DNA of 64,000 bases from Pseudomonadota bacterium (GCA_021845985.1 JAJZES010000017.1:1-64000), one strand, 5' to 3'; numbered from the stretch's first letter, positions 15,833 through 24,227 are shown. The notes: generated from the sequence alone by a model not told the origin. Translations and numbers: made by a program.

Positions 15833-16575
15833 CCGCCGAGCTTGCCAAGCAGGTCGATGGCGGCGAGGCGTTCGGCGGCGCGTTTGCTGCCCGCCCGCCC
15901 CTCACCGCGCTGGCCGCCGGCGCTGACGGCGATGACGAACACCGGGTCATGCGGCTTGCCCTCGCGCGACACCTGCCCATAGCTCGGCAATGGCTGGCCG
16001 CGCGCCAGCACCCATTCCTGCAGCGCCGTCTTCGGGTCTTTCGGCGGCGCCGTCATCGCCGCCACGCTGTCGGCCCAGGCGCGGCGGACGAAGGCGCGCG
16101 CCGTCGCCAGTCCGGCGTCGAAATAGAGCGCGCCGATCAATGCCTCCATCGCATCCGCCAGCACCGTCGCCCGCTTGCGCACCCCGGCCCGCGACTCGCC
16201 GGGTGACACCTCCAGCAGCGCCGGCAGCCCCTGCTGCTCGGCGATCGTCGCCAGCACCGGGCCGGAGACGAGTTGCGCGAGGCGTGGGCCGAGCGCACCC
16301 TCCTGCTCGTCGGGGAAGCGTTCGGCGAGCCACTCGGCCATCAGCAGGCCGAGCACGCGGTCGCCGACGAACTCCAGCCGTTCGTTCGATCCGGCGCCGG
16401 TCGAGCGGGCCGTCCGGCCGCGGCCGAGCTTGCGGCCGGTAATGGCGGAGCGGTGGGTCAGCGCCTCGCGCAGCAGGGCCGGTCGGGCGAAATCATGCCC
16501 GACGATCGCCTGCACCGCAGCGCCGCTCAGTGAATCCCCGTAAACAGGCGCGACCAGCGGATTTCCAGCGGCCAC
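15829..16575 (-). CDS. rnc: Ribonuclease III
   Basis: Cleaves double-stranded RNA, including rRNA precursors. The signature NERLEFVGDRVLG with the catalytic acidic residues is near residue 67, and DAMEALIGALYFDAG near 145. The double-stranded RNA-binding domain covers about 180-248 (PKTALQEWVLARGQPLPSY onward). An extra Gly/Arg-rich insert (GRKLGRGRTARSTGAG) precedes the first signature. The start is uncertain: GTG at 16575 has GGGAGG seven bases upstream but overlaps lepB by 49 bases; ATG at 16581 is the alternative. Coupled to era. Confidence 0.93.
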   Translation of the reverse strand: MAAGNPLVAPVYGDSLSGAAVQAIVGHDFARPALLREALTHRSAITGRKLGRGRTARSTGAGSNERLEFVGDRVLGLLMAEWLAERFPDEQEGALGPRLAQLVSGPVLATIAEQQGLPALLEVSPGESRAGVRKRATVLADAMEALIGALYFDAGLATARAFVRRAWADSVAAMTAPPKDPKTALQEWVLARGQPLPSYGQVSREGKPHDPVFVIAVSAGGQRGEGRAGSKRAAERLAAIDLLGKLGG

Positions 16576-17282
16576 TGCCATACCTCCCACCACGGTTCGG
16601 TGGCATCGATCGAAAAGAAGATAAACTCTGCGCGACCGACCAGATTATCGACCGGGATGAAACCGACGGCATTCATCACCCGGCTGTCCTGGCTGTTGTC
16701 GCGATTGTCGCCCATGGCGAAGACGAACCCCGCCGGCACCTTATATTCCGGTGTGTTGTCAAGCGGTTGATCGTCCGACGCCTTCAGGATGTAGTGCTTG
16801 ACCCCGTTCGGCAGCGTTTCGACATAGCGTTTGAGCAGCATCGTCGGGCCTTCGCCGCCGGCCTCGTAGGTGCCGGCGGGCTGGCGGTTGACCGCGGTGC
16901 CGTTGATGGTGAGCTGCCCGTGGATCATCTGGATGGTATCACCGGGCAGGCCGATGATGCGCTTGATGTAGTCGATCGAGGGGTCGCGCGGCAGCTTGAA
17001 CACCGCGACATCGCCGCGTTTCGGCAGCGCGCCGAACAGCCGCCCCGACAGCGGCACCTGCAGGAAGCCGGGCAGCGAGTAGCGCGAGTATCCGAAACTG
17101 AACTTGGACACGAACAGATAATCGCCCACCAGCAAGGTCGGGATCATCGATCCGGAGGGAATGTTGAACGGCTCGAACGCCACGGTACGGATCACCAGCG
17201 CGATGAGGAGCGCGTAGATGATCGTCTTGGCGGTCTCGACGATGCCGCCGGACTTGCGCTTGGCCATGCTCGAATTGGACAT
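16527..17282 (-). CDS. lepB: Signal peptidase I
   Basis: 251 aa inner-membrane serine protease that removes signal peptides from exported proteins. The single N-terminal membrane helix (about 18-33) is followed by the catalytic Ser45 in PSGSMIPTL and Lys107 in YIKRIIGLPGD; the C-terminal box FAMGDNRDNSQDSR is at about 195. I chose ATG at 17282 since the residues before it are low-complexity and unlike the family. First gene of the lepB-rnc-era unit. Confidence 0.95.
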   Translation of the reverse strand: MSNSSMAKRKSGGIVETAKTIIYALLIALVIRTVAFEPFNIPSGSMIPTLLVGDYLFVSKFSFGYSRYSLPGFLQVPLSGRLFGALPKRGDVAVFKLPRDPSIDYIKRIIGLPGDTIQMIHGQLTINGTAVNRQPAGTYEAGGEGPTMLLKRYVETLPNGVKHYILKASDDQPLDNTPEYKVPAGFVFAMGDNRDNSQDSRVMNAVGFIPVDNLVGRAEFIFFSIDATEPWWEVWQWPLEIRWSRLFTGIH

Positions 17283-17407
17283 CAGGTCCGGCTGTGAGTG
17301 CGAGGGGTGCGCCGCACGCGGCACGGGGGGATCAAGCCCACCGCCCCCCCGCCTGTCAAGCAAGCCGCCCGCCGACGGCGCCATGCTGCCAGCGGCGACC
17401 GCCGCCG

Positions 17408-18295
17408 CTACCAGTGATGCGAAGTGAAAAAACTGAACCGCAGCAGCATGATCGCCGCATACTGAAAGCGGCTGCCATTGTCGCGCACCCGCTCATAGGC
17501 CGGCAACTGCCCGGTAAAGGAAACCGAATAGCCCGCGGTGGTGTAGATCAGGCCGGGGTCGATCAGCACCAGATCGGCGCCGGTGCCCGGCACTTTGCCG
17601 CCGCCGGCTCGGTTCGGCGCCAGAGAGGAATAATTGACCTCCAGCGAGGCATAGAGTTCGGCCGGCACATAGCCTTCCAACGAGCCTGGCCAGAGCAGGT
17701 AATGCGCCCCGGCATCGGCATAGAAGGCATTGCCGAAGCGGTAGCCGGCCTGGGCGGTGTTGGCCTGATAGCCGACTTCCGCGCCGCCGTTCCAGAACAG
17801 CGTCTGATAGGACGCGGTCAGCGCATCGCGCGACCCCCAGGTGCCAGTACCCGGCTGCGCGCCGCGCGACAGGTTCTGGTTGGCTGCGTCCATGCCGGTC
17901 GGCATGCTGACGCCGACATAGGGCGCGATGCGCAGCGTCGAACCGACGCCGTCCTGCTGATAGACGGTGTAGCGCGCCTCGACCAGCGTATCACCAAGCC
18001 CGGCGGCGGTGACGCGGTGGGTCTGGCCGTTGATCATCACCGGGGCGGAATTGAGCACCAGCGTATTGCTCTGCACGATCAGCGCGAGGTCGGGCGAGGC
18101 GCCGTAGAAGAGCACGTTCTTTTCGAGAAACCCGCGCACCCCGTCGCTGCCGGTGGTGTATTCCGGCTGGGTGCGCACCACCACGTTGCCAGAGGAGATC
18201 GGCGACGCGCCGGGGAAGGTGAGCTGGGCGCGCGCCGGCGCTGCCGCACCGACCAACAGGAACAGCGCGGCGACAACGCCGACAAGCCAGCGCAA
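17408..18295 (-). CDS. Outer-membrane beta-barrel protein, MetA-pathway phenol-degradation-like
   Basis: 295 aa with a clear Sec signal (WLVGVVAALFLLVGAAAPARAQ). The rest is beta-rich with repeated aromatic-flanked strands (ALTASYQTLFWNGGAEVGYQ, AGYRFGNAFYADAGAHYLLW, AELYASLEVNYSSL) and a last strand FQYAAIMLLRFSFF. This fits the Phenol_MetA_deg family of outer-membrane barrels, which includes putative transporters of no known substrate. It starts 3 bases after the HMA-like gene at 18299, so the two form a two-gene unit. Confidence 0.7.
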   Translation of the reverse strand: MRWLVGVVAALFLLVGAAAPARAQLTFPGASPISSGNVVVRTQPEYTTGSDGVRGFLEKNVLFYGASPDLALIVQSNTLVLNSAPVMINGQTHRVTAAGLGDTLVEARYTVYQQDGVGSTLRIAPYVGVSMPTGMDAANQNLSRGAQPGTGTWGSRDALTASYQTLFWNGGAEVGYQANTAQAGYRFGNAFYADAGAHYLLWPGSLEGYVPAELYASLEVNYSSLAPNRAGGGKVPGTGADLVLIDPGLIYTTAGYSVSFTGQLPAYERVRDNGSRFQYAAIMLLRFSFFTSHHW

Positions 18296-18298
18296 GGC

Positions 18299-18607
18299 TC
18301 AGTTTCCGCCGGCCGGATCGCGACTGATTGGCCCCGGCGTGTAGCTGGCGCTGCGCACCGCTGCGCGCAGTTGCTCGTCGGTGACGACGGCGCCGGGAGC
18401 CAGCCGCAGCGCGGCGATGCCGTGCATCAGGTCGAAGCGGACCTGCTGCACACCGGGGATGCCGAGCAGATGCTTGTTCAACCCGAACGTCGCCGAGGGG
18501 GCGACGACGCCAAGCACCACCATCCGCACCTCGTTGGTACCGGTTGGCGGGGCGGCGGCGAGCAGCGTCACGGCGAGGAACGCGGCGATTGAAAGACGAC
18601 CGATCAT
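18299..18607 (-). CDS. Secreted HMA-like small protein lacking the metal-binding CxxC
   Basis: 102 aa. A signal peptide (MIGRLSIAAFLAVTLLAAAP) is followed by one ferredoxin-like fold of the heavy-metal-associated type: a first strand EVRMVVLGVV, a helix, then GVQQVRFDLMHGIAALRLAPGAVVTDEQLRAAVRSASYTPG, closely HMA-like in layout. The loop that should hold CxxC reads VAPSATFGLNKH, so metal binding by the classic pair is unlikely. It is translationally close to the barrel gene. ATG at 18607 is chosen because the signal peptide begins there. Confidence 0.65.
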   Translation of the reverse strand: MIGRLSIAAFLAVTLLAAAPPTGTNEVRMVVLGVVAPSATFGLNKHLLGIPGVQQVRFDLMHGIAALRLAPGAVVTDEQLRAAVRSASYTPGPISRDPAGGN

Positions 18608-18694
18608 GCGACTTGGCTGCACTGCATCATAACCCGACGGTAATATATTGTGCGCCGTGGTCAAGCGCGCCATTGGCGCGGCTGCCGCGCCGGC

Positions 18695-19675
18695 TCAGCC
18701 GGCATAGCATCCGGCCTGCCGGCCACGCTCGCGCAGCAGCGCCAGCACCAGCGCACAGGTCGGCGCCGCCACCCCGGCCAGTCCGGCGAGTTCGACCACC
18801 GCGCCGAGCAGCGCGTCGATTTCCATCGGCCGGCCGCGCTCCAGGTCCTGCAACATGGAGGTCTTGTGCGCGCCGACCTCCGCCGCACCGGCGATGCGCT
18901 TGTCGATGCCGATGGCGAAGCGCGCGCCGAGCGCCTCCGCCACCGCCTGCGCTTCCTGCATCATGGCGCGCGCTACCGCGCGCAGATCGTGCTGCCCGGT
19001 CAGCCGGTCGAGCGTCGCCCCGGTCAGTGCCGAGAGCGGGTTGAAGGCGAGGTTGCCCCACAGCTTCACCCAGATCTCGTCGCGGATGCGCGGGCGCACC
19101 GGCGCCTTGAACCCCGCCGCCTGCAGCGCCGCGGCCAGAAGCGCGATGCGCGGGCTGCGGCTGCCATCCGGCTCGCCGAGGCTGAAACGGTCGCCATAGG
19201 TGTGCACCACCACGCCGGGGGCGACCACCTCGGCCGCCGGATAGACGACGCAGCCGATCGCCCGTGCCGGCGGCAAGGTCTCCCACACCACCCCGCCGGG
19301 ATCGACGCTGGCCACGCGGCGGTCGCGCAAGGGGCCGTCGAAGGCGTGGAAATACCAGTACGGCACGCCGTTGACCGCCGTCACCAGCATGCTCTGCGGC
19401 CCCAGCATGGCGGCGATGGCGGGGGCGGCGGCGGTCAGTCCGTGCGCCTTCAGCGTAACGATGACGGCATCCTGCACGCCTGCCTCGGTCGCATCGGCGA
19501 TGGCGCGGGGGTGCGCGGTGACCGTCTCCCCGCCACTGTCCAGACGCAGCCCGGCCTGCTGCATCGCCGCCAGATGCGGGCCGCGCGCGACCACGGTGAC
19601 CTCGGCGCCGGCCTGCTGCAGGCGCACCGCCAGCAGCCCGCCGATCGCCCCGGCGCCGAAAATCCCGATCTTCAT
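18695..19675 (-). CDS. Ketopantoate reductase (PanE/ApbA) family protein
   Basis: 326 aa. The dinucleotide-binding motif GIFGAGAIGGLLA is at residues 4-16. Conserved later elements: NGVPYWYF near 103, the active-site region DEIWVKLWGNLAFNPLSAL with the family Lys and Asn near 205-225, and a C-terminal helical domain with HKTSMLQDLERGRPMEIDAL. Classic PanE reduces 2-dehydropantoate to pantoate with NADPH, but paralogues of this length act on other 2-oxo acids, so the substrate is open. It overlaps the CoA-ligase gene by ATGA, which suggests a shared pathway. Confidence 0.85.
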   Translation of the reverse strand: MKIGIFGAGAIGGLLAVRLQQAGAEVTVVARGPHLAAMQQAGLRLDSGGETVTAHPRAIADATEAGVQDAVIVTLKAHGLTAAAPAIAAMLGPQSMLVTAVNGVPYWYFHAFDGPLRDRRVASVDPGGVVWETLPPARAIGCVVYPAAEVVAPGVVVHTYGDRFSLGEPDGSRSPRIALLAAALQAAGFKAPVRPRIRDEIWVKLWGNLAFNPLSALTGATLDRLTGQHDLRAVARAMMQEAQAVAEALGARFAIGIDKRIAGAAEVGAHKTSMLQDLERGRPMEIDALLGAVVELAGLAGVAAPTCALVLALLRERGRQAGCYAG

Positions 19676-21219
19676 GAGCCGAGCCCGAGCCGCTCGGCCA
19701 GCCCGATGCGTTGCAGCTTGCCGGTCGCGCCTTTTGGAATCTCGTCGAGGAACACCACCCGCCGCGGCACCTTGAACGCGGTCAGCCGGGTCGCTGCGAA
19801 GTCGCGCAGGCCGGCCTCGTCGGCGGTCATGCCGGGGCGCAGCACCACCGCCGCCGCCACCTCCTCGCCGAGCCTGGGATGCGGCATGGCGAAGGTCACC
19901 ACCTGCTGCACCGCCGGATGGTCCATAAGTACCTCATCGACCTCCAGCGGGCTGACCTTCTCGCCGCCGCGGTTGATGATCTCCTTGAGCCGGCCGGACA
20001 GCCGCAGATAGCCGGCCGCATCGAGCCAGCCTTCGTCGCCGGTGCGGAACCAGCCATCGGTGAAGGCGCGGGCATTGGCCTCCGGGTTGGCCTCATAGCC
20101 GGCGGTGACGTTGCGGCCACGGATCACCACCTCGCCGCGCGCGCCGGCCGCGAGCAGGGTGCCGTCGGCGGCCATGATCGCCAGTTCCGGCCCGGCGGCG
20201 CGGCCGACCGAGCCGGCATGGCGCTCGGCCGGCGGCAGCGGGTTGCTGGCCATCTGGTGCGACGCCTCGGTCATGCCGTAGCTCTCGATCACCGGCACGC
20301 CGAACGCGGCCTCCAGCGCCGCCATCACCTGCGGCGGCAGGCTGGCGGAGGACGAGCGCAGCAGCCGCAGCCGGCCGGCGGCAATCACCGCCTTGTTGCG
20401 CTCGGCATATTGCAGCAGCGCCTGATGCATGGTCGGCACAGCGGTAAACCAGCTCGGCCGCGCCTCGGCGAACCAGGCGAAGAAGCGGAAGGCGTTGAAG
20501 CCCGGCGTGCAGCACACCGACGCCCCGGCAGCGAGCGAGGCCAGCACCGCCGCCATCAGCCCGTGGATGTGAAACAGCGGCATGATGTTGAGGCAGCAAT
20601 CATCCGGCGCCAGCCGCAGCGCGGCGCCGATGTGGACCGCCGAGGCGGTGACGTTGACATGGCGCAGCGGCACGATCTTAGGCCGCGAGGTTGTCCCCGA
20701 GGTGTGCAGCACCAGCGCCACGTCGTCGGCCTGCGCCGCCCCCGGATGCTGCGGCGTGCCGGCCATCGGCGCGTCCGGGTGGAGCGAAAAACTGCCGGCT
20801 GCCTCCCCCGCAACCAGCGTGATCACCGGGATGCCGCGCGCGGCGGCGACCGCGCGGGCCGGGCTGTCCATGCCCTGCTGGATGACCAGCGCCCGGGCGT
20901 TCAGATCGGCGAGGTAGAAATCGAACTCGTCGGCCTTGTAGGCCGGGTTGAGCGGCGCCGTGGTCGCCGCGCCGGCGATGGCGATGAACGCCGCCGCCAT
21001 CTCCGGCCCGTTCGGCAGCACGATCGCCACCCGGTCGCCGCGGCCGATGCCAAACCCGTTCAGCGCCGCCAGCGTCGCCGCCGAAAGCTGGCGCAGCCCG
21101 CCATGGCTGAGCCACGGCCGGCCGGGGGCGCCGATCGCCGGACGCTGTGGATCGGCGCCGGCGAGCAGGTCGGGAAGAGTGTCGGCCGGATACGACAGGG
21201 CCATGCGCGGAGCTCCCAT
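19672..21219 (-). CDS. Acyl-CoA synthetase of the oxalate-CoA ligase (AAE3/Pcs60) type
   Basis: 515 aa ANL-superfamily adenylate-forming enzyme. P-loop HTSGTTSRPK near residue 170, PLFHIHGLMA near 215, TAVPTMHQALL near 262, SSSASLPPQVMAALE near 288, YGMTEASHQMASNPLPP near 315, adenylate Asp in WFRTGDEGW near 395, GRLKEIINRGGEKVSP near 412 and Lys in PKGATGKLQR near 500. These match plant AAE3 and yeast Pcs60 oxalyl-CoA synthetases segment by segment, so oxalate activation is a reasonable prediction. ATG at 21219 has GGAGG seven bases upstream; ATG 21204 is an alternative. Confidence 0.85.
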   Translation of the reverse strand: MGAPRMALSYPADTLPDLLAGADPQRPAIGAPGRPWLSHGGLRQLSAATLAALNGFGIGRGDRVAIVLPNGPEMAAAFIAIAGAATTAPLNPAYKADEFDFYLADLNARALVIQQGMDSPARAVAAARGIPVITLVAGEAAGSFSLHPDAPMAGTPQHPGAAQADDVALVLHTSGTTSRPKIVPLRHVNVTASAVHIGAALRLAPDDCCLNIMPLFHIHGLMAAVLASLAAGASVCCTPGFNAFRFFAWFAEARPSWFTAVPTMHQALLQYAERNKAVIAAGRLRLLRSSSASLPPQVMAALEAAFGVPVIESYGMTEASHQMASNPLPPAERHAGSVGRAAGPELAIMAADGTLLAAGARGEVVIRGRNVTAGYEANPEANARAFTDGWFRTGDEGWLDAAGYLRLSGRLKEIINRGGEKVSPLEVDEVLMDHPAVQQVVTFAMPHPRLGEEVAAAVVLRPGMTADEAGLRDFAATRLTAFKVPRRVVFLDEIPKGATGKLQRIGLAERLGLGS

Positions 21220-21386
21220 GCGGAGACCTCCGCAATACTCCCGCCTGCGGCAGGGGTGAAGCGGCGCCGGCGCAACCGTTGCGGGCGGCGATCTGTGTCA
21301 CATATGCGCGAGTCGCCACCGCGCGCGCAGCGCTGGCGCAGCGCATGCGTTCAGCAGAGCGACATGATCGGGGAGGCGAACCGCAG

Positions 21387-22439
21387 ATGCCACCGCACTC
21401 ACAGCTCTGGCTGGGTGGCCCTGGCGCGCCGCCCTGTCTGCTGCGCGGCACCCTGATCCGTACTCCGCTGGGCGATACCCCGGTCGAGACGCTGGCGCCG
21501 GGCGATGTGGTGGTGACAGCGAGCGGCGGGCACCGGCGGGTGGTCTGGGTCGGCGGGCGCCGGCTCGATCTGCGCCGCCATCCCAACCCGGCCGAGGCGC
21601 AGCCGGTGCGCATCCGCCGCGGCGCGCTCGGCAACGGCGTGCCGGGGCGCGATCTGGTGGTCTCGCCCGACCATGCGCTGCTGCTGAACGGGGTGCTGAT
21701 CCCGGCGCATGCCCTGGTCAACGGCGCCACGGTGCGACGCGACGGCGGCTGGTCGCGGCTCGACTATCATCATGTCGCGCTCGATGCGCACGACGCGCTG
21801 CTGGCCGAGGGGGCCGCGGCGGAGAGCCTGCCGGAGCGCGGCAGCCGCGCCGCGTTCGACGGCGAGCGGCTGATGCTGCTGCATCCGCGCTTTGCCGACG
21901 TGGCGGTGGCGGCGGGCGATTGCGCACCGCGGGTGGTGCGCGGGGCGGCGGCGGCGGAGGTGCGGCGGATGCTGCTGATCCGCGCGCGCGTGCTCGGCCA
22001 TCCGCTGACGCGGGCGCCGGACCTGCATCTGCTGGTCGATGGTGCGCGCTGCAACCCGATCGGCGTCGCCGGCCAGCGCTATCGCTTTGCGGTGCCGGAG
22101 GGCACGGCGGACATCCGCATCGTCAGCCGCGCCGGCGTGCCGGCGGAGAGCGACCCGATGAGCGAAGATCGACGCCGCCTCGGGGTGATGCTGTCGCGCA
22201 TCGTCCAGCGCGTCGGCGGGCAGACGCTTGAACTGCCGATCGAGGCTGCGGCGCTGTGCGAGGGGTTCCACCCGCCCGAAGCTGGCGCCGGCGGGCCGTG
22301 GCGCTGGACCGACGGGCATGCACGGCTGCCGCCGCCGCCGCCCGGCGGGGCGCTGCGGCTCGACCTCTATGTGGCCGGCGTGCAACCGGCCTGGGCGCGC
22401 GCCGCCCTGCCCGACGCCCCGATGCACCGCAGCGCCTGA
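21387..22439 (+). CDS. Hint (Hedgehog/intein) domain-containing protein
   Basis: 350 aa. Near the N-terminus the sequence PCLLRGTLIRTPLGDTPVETL followed by PGDVVVTASGGHRRVVWVG is a Hint_2 block A-like start with the Cys18 nucleophile position. The core continues with VSPDHALLLNGVLIPAHALVNG (the splicing-fold block with His) and DYHHVALDAHDALLAEGAAAESL. The remaining half (about 190-350) is not recognised. No signal peptide. Such stand-alone Hint_2 proteins are common in Acetobacteraceae; their role is unknown, possibly self-cleavage. GGGGAGG lies ten bases upstream of the ATG. Confidence 0.8.
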   Translation: MPPHSQLWLGGPGAPPCLLRGTLIRTPLGDTPVETLAPGDVVVTASGGHRRVVWVGGRRLDLRRHPNPAEAQPVRIRRGALGNGVPGRDLVVSPDHALLLNGVLIPAHALVNGATVRRDGGWSRLDYHHVALDAHDALLAEGAAAESLPERGSRAAFDGERLMLLHPRFADVAVAAGDCAPRVVRGAAAAEVRRMLLIRARVLGHPLTRAPDLHLLVDGARCNPIGVAGQRYRFAVPEGTADIRIVSRAGVPAESDPMSEDRRRLGVMLSRIVQRVGGQTLELPIEAAALCEGFHPPEAGAGGPWRWTDGHARLPPPPPGGALRLDLYVAGVQPAWARAALPDAPMHRSA

Positions 22440-22479
22440 GGGCTGGTCCGCTCGGTGGCGCGCTTGCTAGGGTCGGCGC

Positions 22480-23112
22480 ATGCCGGATTTCATCCTGGAG
22501 CTTGCCGCCGGCGGTCGCGTCGCCGGGGTCGATGAGGCGGGTCGCGGGCCGCTGGCCGGCCCGGTGGTGGCCGCCGCGGTGGTCATGCTGGGCCGGCCGG
22601 AGCCGGCGCTGGTGCGGCTGATCGACGATTCGAAGAAGCTGGACGCGGCAGCCCGCGCCGCGGCGTTCGCCGCACTCGGCGCGGCCCGCCGCGCCGGCAC
22701 GCTGGAAATCGGCGTCGGCGCCGCGTCCGTGGCCGAGATCGGCCGGCTCAACATCCTGCAGGCGGCGCTGCTGGCGATGGCACGCGCGGTGGCGCGGCTG
22801 CCGGCGCCGCCCGACCTCGCGCTGATCGACGGCAACCAGCCGCCGGCGCTCGGCTGCGCCACGCGCTGCGTGGTCGGCGGCGACGCCCGGTGTCTGTCGA
22901 TCGCCGCCGCCTCGATCGTCGCCAAGGTGCTGCGCGACCGGACGATGGCGCGGCTGGCGCGGCGGTTTCCGGCCTATGGCTGGGACCGCAACGCCGGCTA
23001 CGCCACCGCGTCGCACCGGGCGGCGCTGCGCGATTTCGGCCCGGCACCGCACCATCGCGCCGGGTTCGGCACGGTGCGGCAACTGGCGCTCGATCTGCTT
23101 GGACCGACGTGA
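22480..23112 (+). CDS. rnhB: Ribonuclease HII
   Basis: 210 aa. Removes RNA from RNA-DNA hybrids and ribonucleotides misincorporated in DNA. The active-site motif [19 protein letters not shown] begins at residue 16 with Asp18 and Glu19; the later catalytic Asp is in [10 protein letters not shown] near 115, and [16 protein letters not shown]-like [13 protein letters not shown] lies near 150. Normal length and standard C-terminus. ATG follows a run of GGTCGGCGC without a strong ribosome site. Confidence 0.96.
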   Translation: MPDFILELAAGGRVAGVDEAGRGPLAGPVVAAAVVMLGRPEPALVRLIDDSKKLDAAARAAAFAALGAARRAGTLEIGVGAASVAEIGRLNILQAALLAMARAVARLPAPPDLALIDGNQPPALGCATRCVVGGDARCLSIAAASIVAKVLRDRTMARLARRFPAYGWDRNAGYATASHRAALRDFGPAPHHRAGFGTVRQLALDLLGPT

Positions 23113-23134
23113 AACCGGAGCGCGGCGGCACAAT

Positions 23135-23560
23135 TCAGAGAGGCGCCGCTGCCTTCGTTCGCTCCTTCCGGCCCTGCTGCGACGACAGTGACTTCGCACG
23201 CCTGACGAACTGCTTCTCGATCCGTGCGGCGTCTGCGCCGGCTGGCGGCTCGCCGACAGACCGATAAATGACGCCATCGAAGTCAACACCGTCGATCGGG
23301 CAGTCGTGAACTTCGACGAAACCGGCGCCATCTACTCTGACCGCCTGGGAAATCAAACGAAACAAGGCGTCAGACGGGCTGCCAAGGTGGATATCGGCAG
23401 CCGTCAGGCCCTGACCCATATCGAGATGCTGAATTGCGTCCAGCAGGATGCCATAGGCCGTCCTGCGGCCAAGGGTATCAATCAATGATGTAACAATGTA
23501 AAAGCGCCAATCATCCAGGGCGTGATCGTATATCCACATAGCGCCCTGCGCCTGCATCAT
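23135..23560 (-). CDS. Hypothetical protein next to a broken HEPN gene (about 141 aa)
   Basis: No family recognised. The protein begins near MQAQGAMWIYDHALDDWRFYIV and has a regular mix of helices and strands with LGSPSDALFRLISQAV in the middle and a short basic C-terminal tail (QFVRRAKSLSSQQGRKERTKA). The frame upstream is open only back to a stop 14 codons earlier. Start by ATG at 23560 or 23557, both with weak ribosome sites. It follows the HEPN pseudogene by 40 bases in the same direction, so the two were probably cotranscribed as a pair. Confidence 0.6.
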   Translation of the reverse strand: MMQAQGAMWIYDHALDDWRFYIVTSLIDTLGRRTAYGILLDAIQHLDMGQGLTAADIHLGSPSDALFRLISQAVRVDGAGFVEVHDCPIDGVDFDGVIYRSVGEPPAGADAARIEKQFVRRAKSLSSQQGRKERTKAAAPL

Positions 23561-23600
23561 CAATTCATCCGTGGCAGCCAGAAGTGCGCATCAAGCTTGC

Positions 23601-24057
23601 TTAGCTCGGCCGAAAGATGCTCTCTAACCACTTCATGACCCCGTCTGTCTCGTGGCACACAGCTACGAAAAGGTCGTTGATCTGCCGATTTTGCGGCTTC
23701 TTGCCTGGAAGGCGAGCCTCGCTTTTCCAGTCGCGCACGGTAAGCCAGTTTACATAGACAGCCTTCCGTTTATGAAGCGCCGAAATGTCCTTCTCAAGCC
23801 CTGCCCGGCTCAAGCCCTGCCCGGCTCGAGCCCTGCCCGGGCGGCGATCAGCGCCAGATCGTGCCACTTCGCGCCAACGCAGTCCGGCGGGAGTGCCGCC
23901 AAACCGTTGCGGCGGATATAGATCGCCTTGAGAGCGAACTCCACCGCCTGTCCGGCATTGTGATAGGCCTGCCGGGCGTGGCCGTTCGCCTTCAGCGTTT
24001 TGCCGCACGCAACTCGTCGCAGGCAGATCGCCACCAGTCCTCGTCAGTCGCGGACAT
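23601..24057 (-). pseudogene. HEPN-domain gene disrupted by a 16-bp tandem triplication and a base loss
   Basis: Pieces in three frames join into one HEPN protein: start MSATDEDWWRSACDELRAAK (ATG 24057, AGGA upstream), then KANGHARQAYHNAGQAVEFA and IYIRRNG, AKWHDLALIAARAGLE, then LHKRKAVYVNWLTVRDWKSE and a C-terminal DGVMKWLESIF to TAA at 23601. Two faults break it: one base is missing in a run of A near 24000 (AAAA where AAAAA is needed), and three copies of a 16-base unit stand where one would keep the frame (32 extra bases). Reading with a single copy restores a smooth HEPN helix bundle. HEPN proteins often act in nucleic-acid-directed defence or toxin-antitoxin pairs; which one this is cannot be told. 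Confidence 0.75.
23793..23840. repeat. Three 16-bp tandem repeats inside the HEPN gene
   Basis: On the plus strand the unit is CTCAAGCCCTGCCCGG. Copies 23793-23808 and 23809-23824 are identical; copy 23825-23840 differs by one base (CTCGAG). Because 16 is not a multiple of three, each gain or loss of a unit changes the frame. Confidence 0.95.
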
Positions 24058-24173
24058 GGCGCCGTCCTGGTACGATGGCTGGCAGCCAAGCCTTCATTTC
24101 GGCCCCCGCGACCTGCGGACAGCCGCCGGCGGTCCATAACCCATTTGATGCTGCTCGGCCAAAAATCTGGCGC

Positions 24174-24203
24174 AAAAAAGGGCGGGCACGCGCGTGCCCG
24201 CCC
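24174..24203 (-). terminator. Strong rho-independent terminator of the OmpA-like gene
   Basis: A near-uninterrupted palindrome (GGGCGGGCACGC / GCGTGCCCGCCC) followed, reading leftward, by six T. It sits 24 bases past the stop at 24228. The same arrangement would also isolate the HEPN locus from readthrough. Confidence 0.9.
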
Positions 24204-24227
24204 TCTTCTGGGTGACCTATCGCAGCC

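Noticed and set aside
23793-23840. Tandem 16-bp repeats as an attachment or origin iteron array
   Set aside because: Only three copies, inside a coding frame, with no replication or integrase gene nearby.
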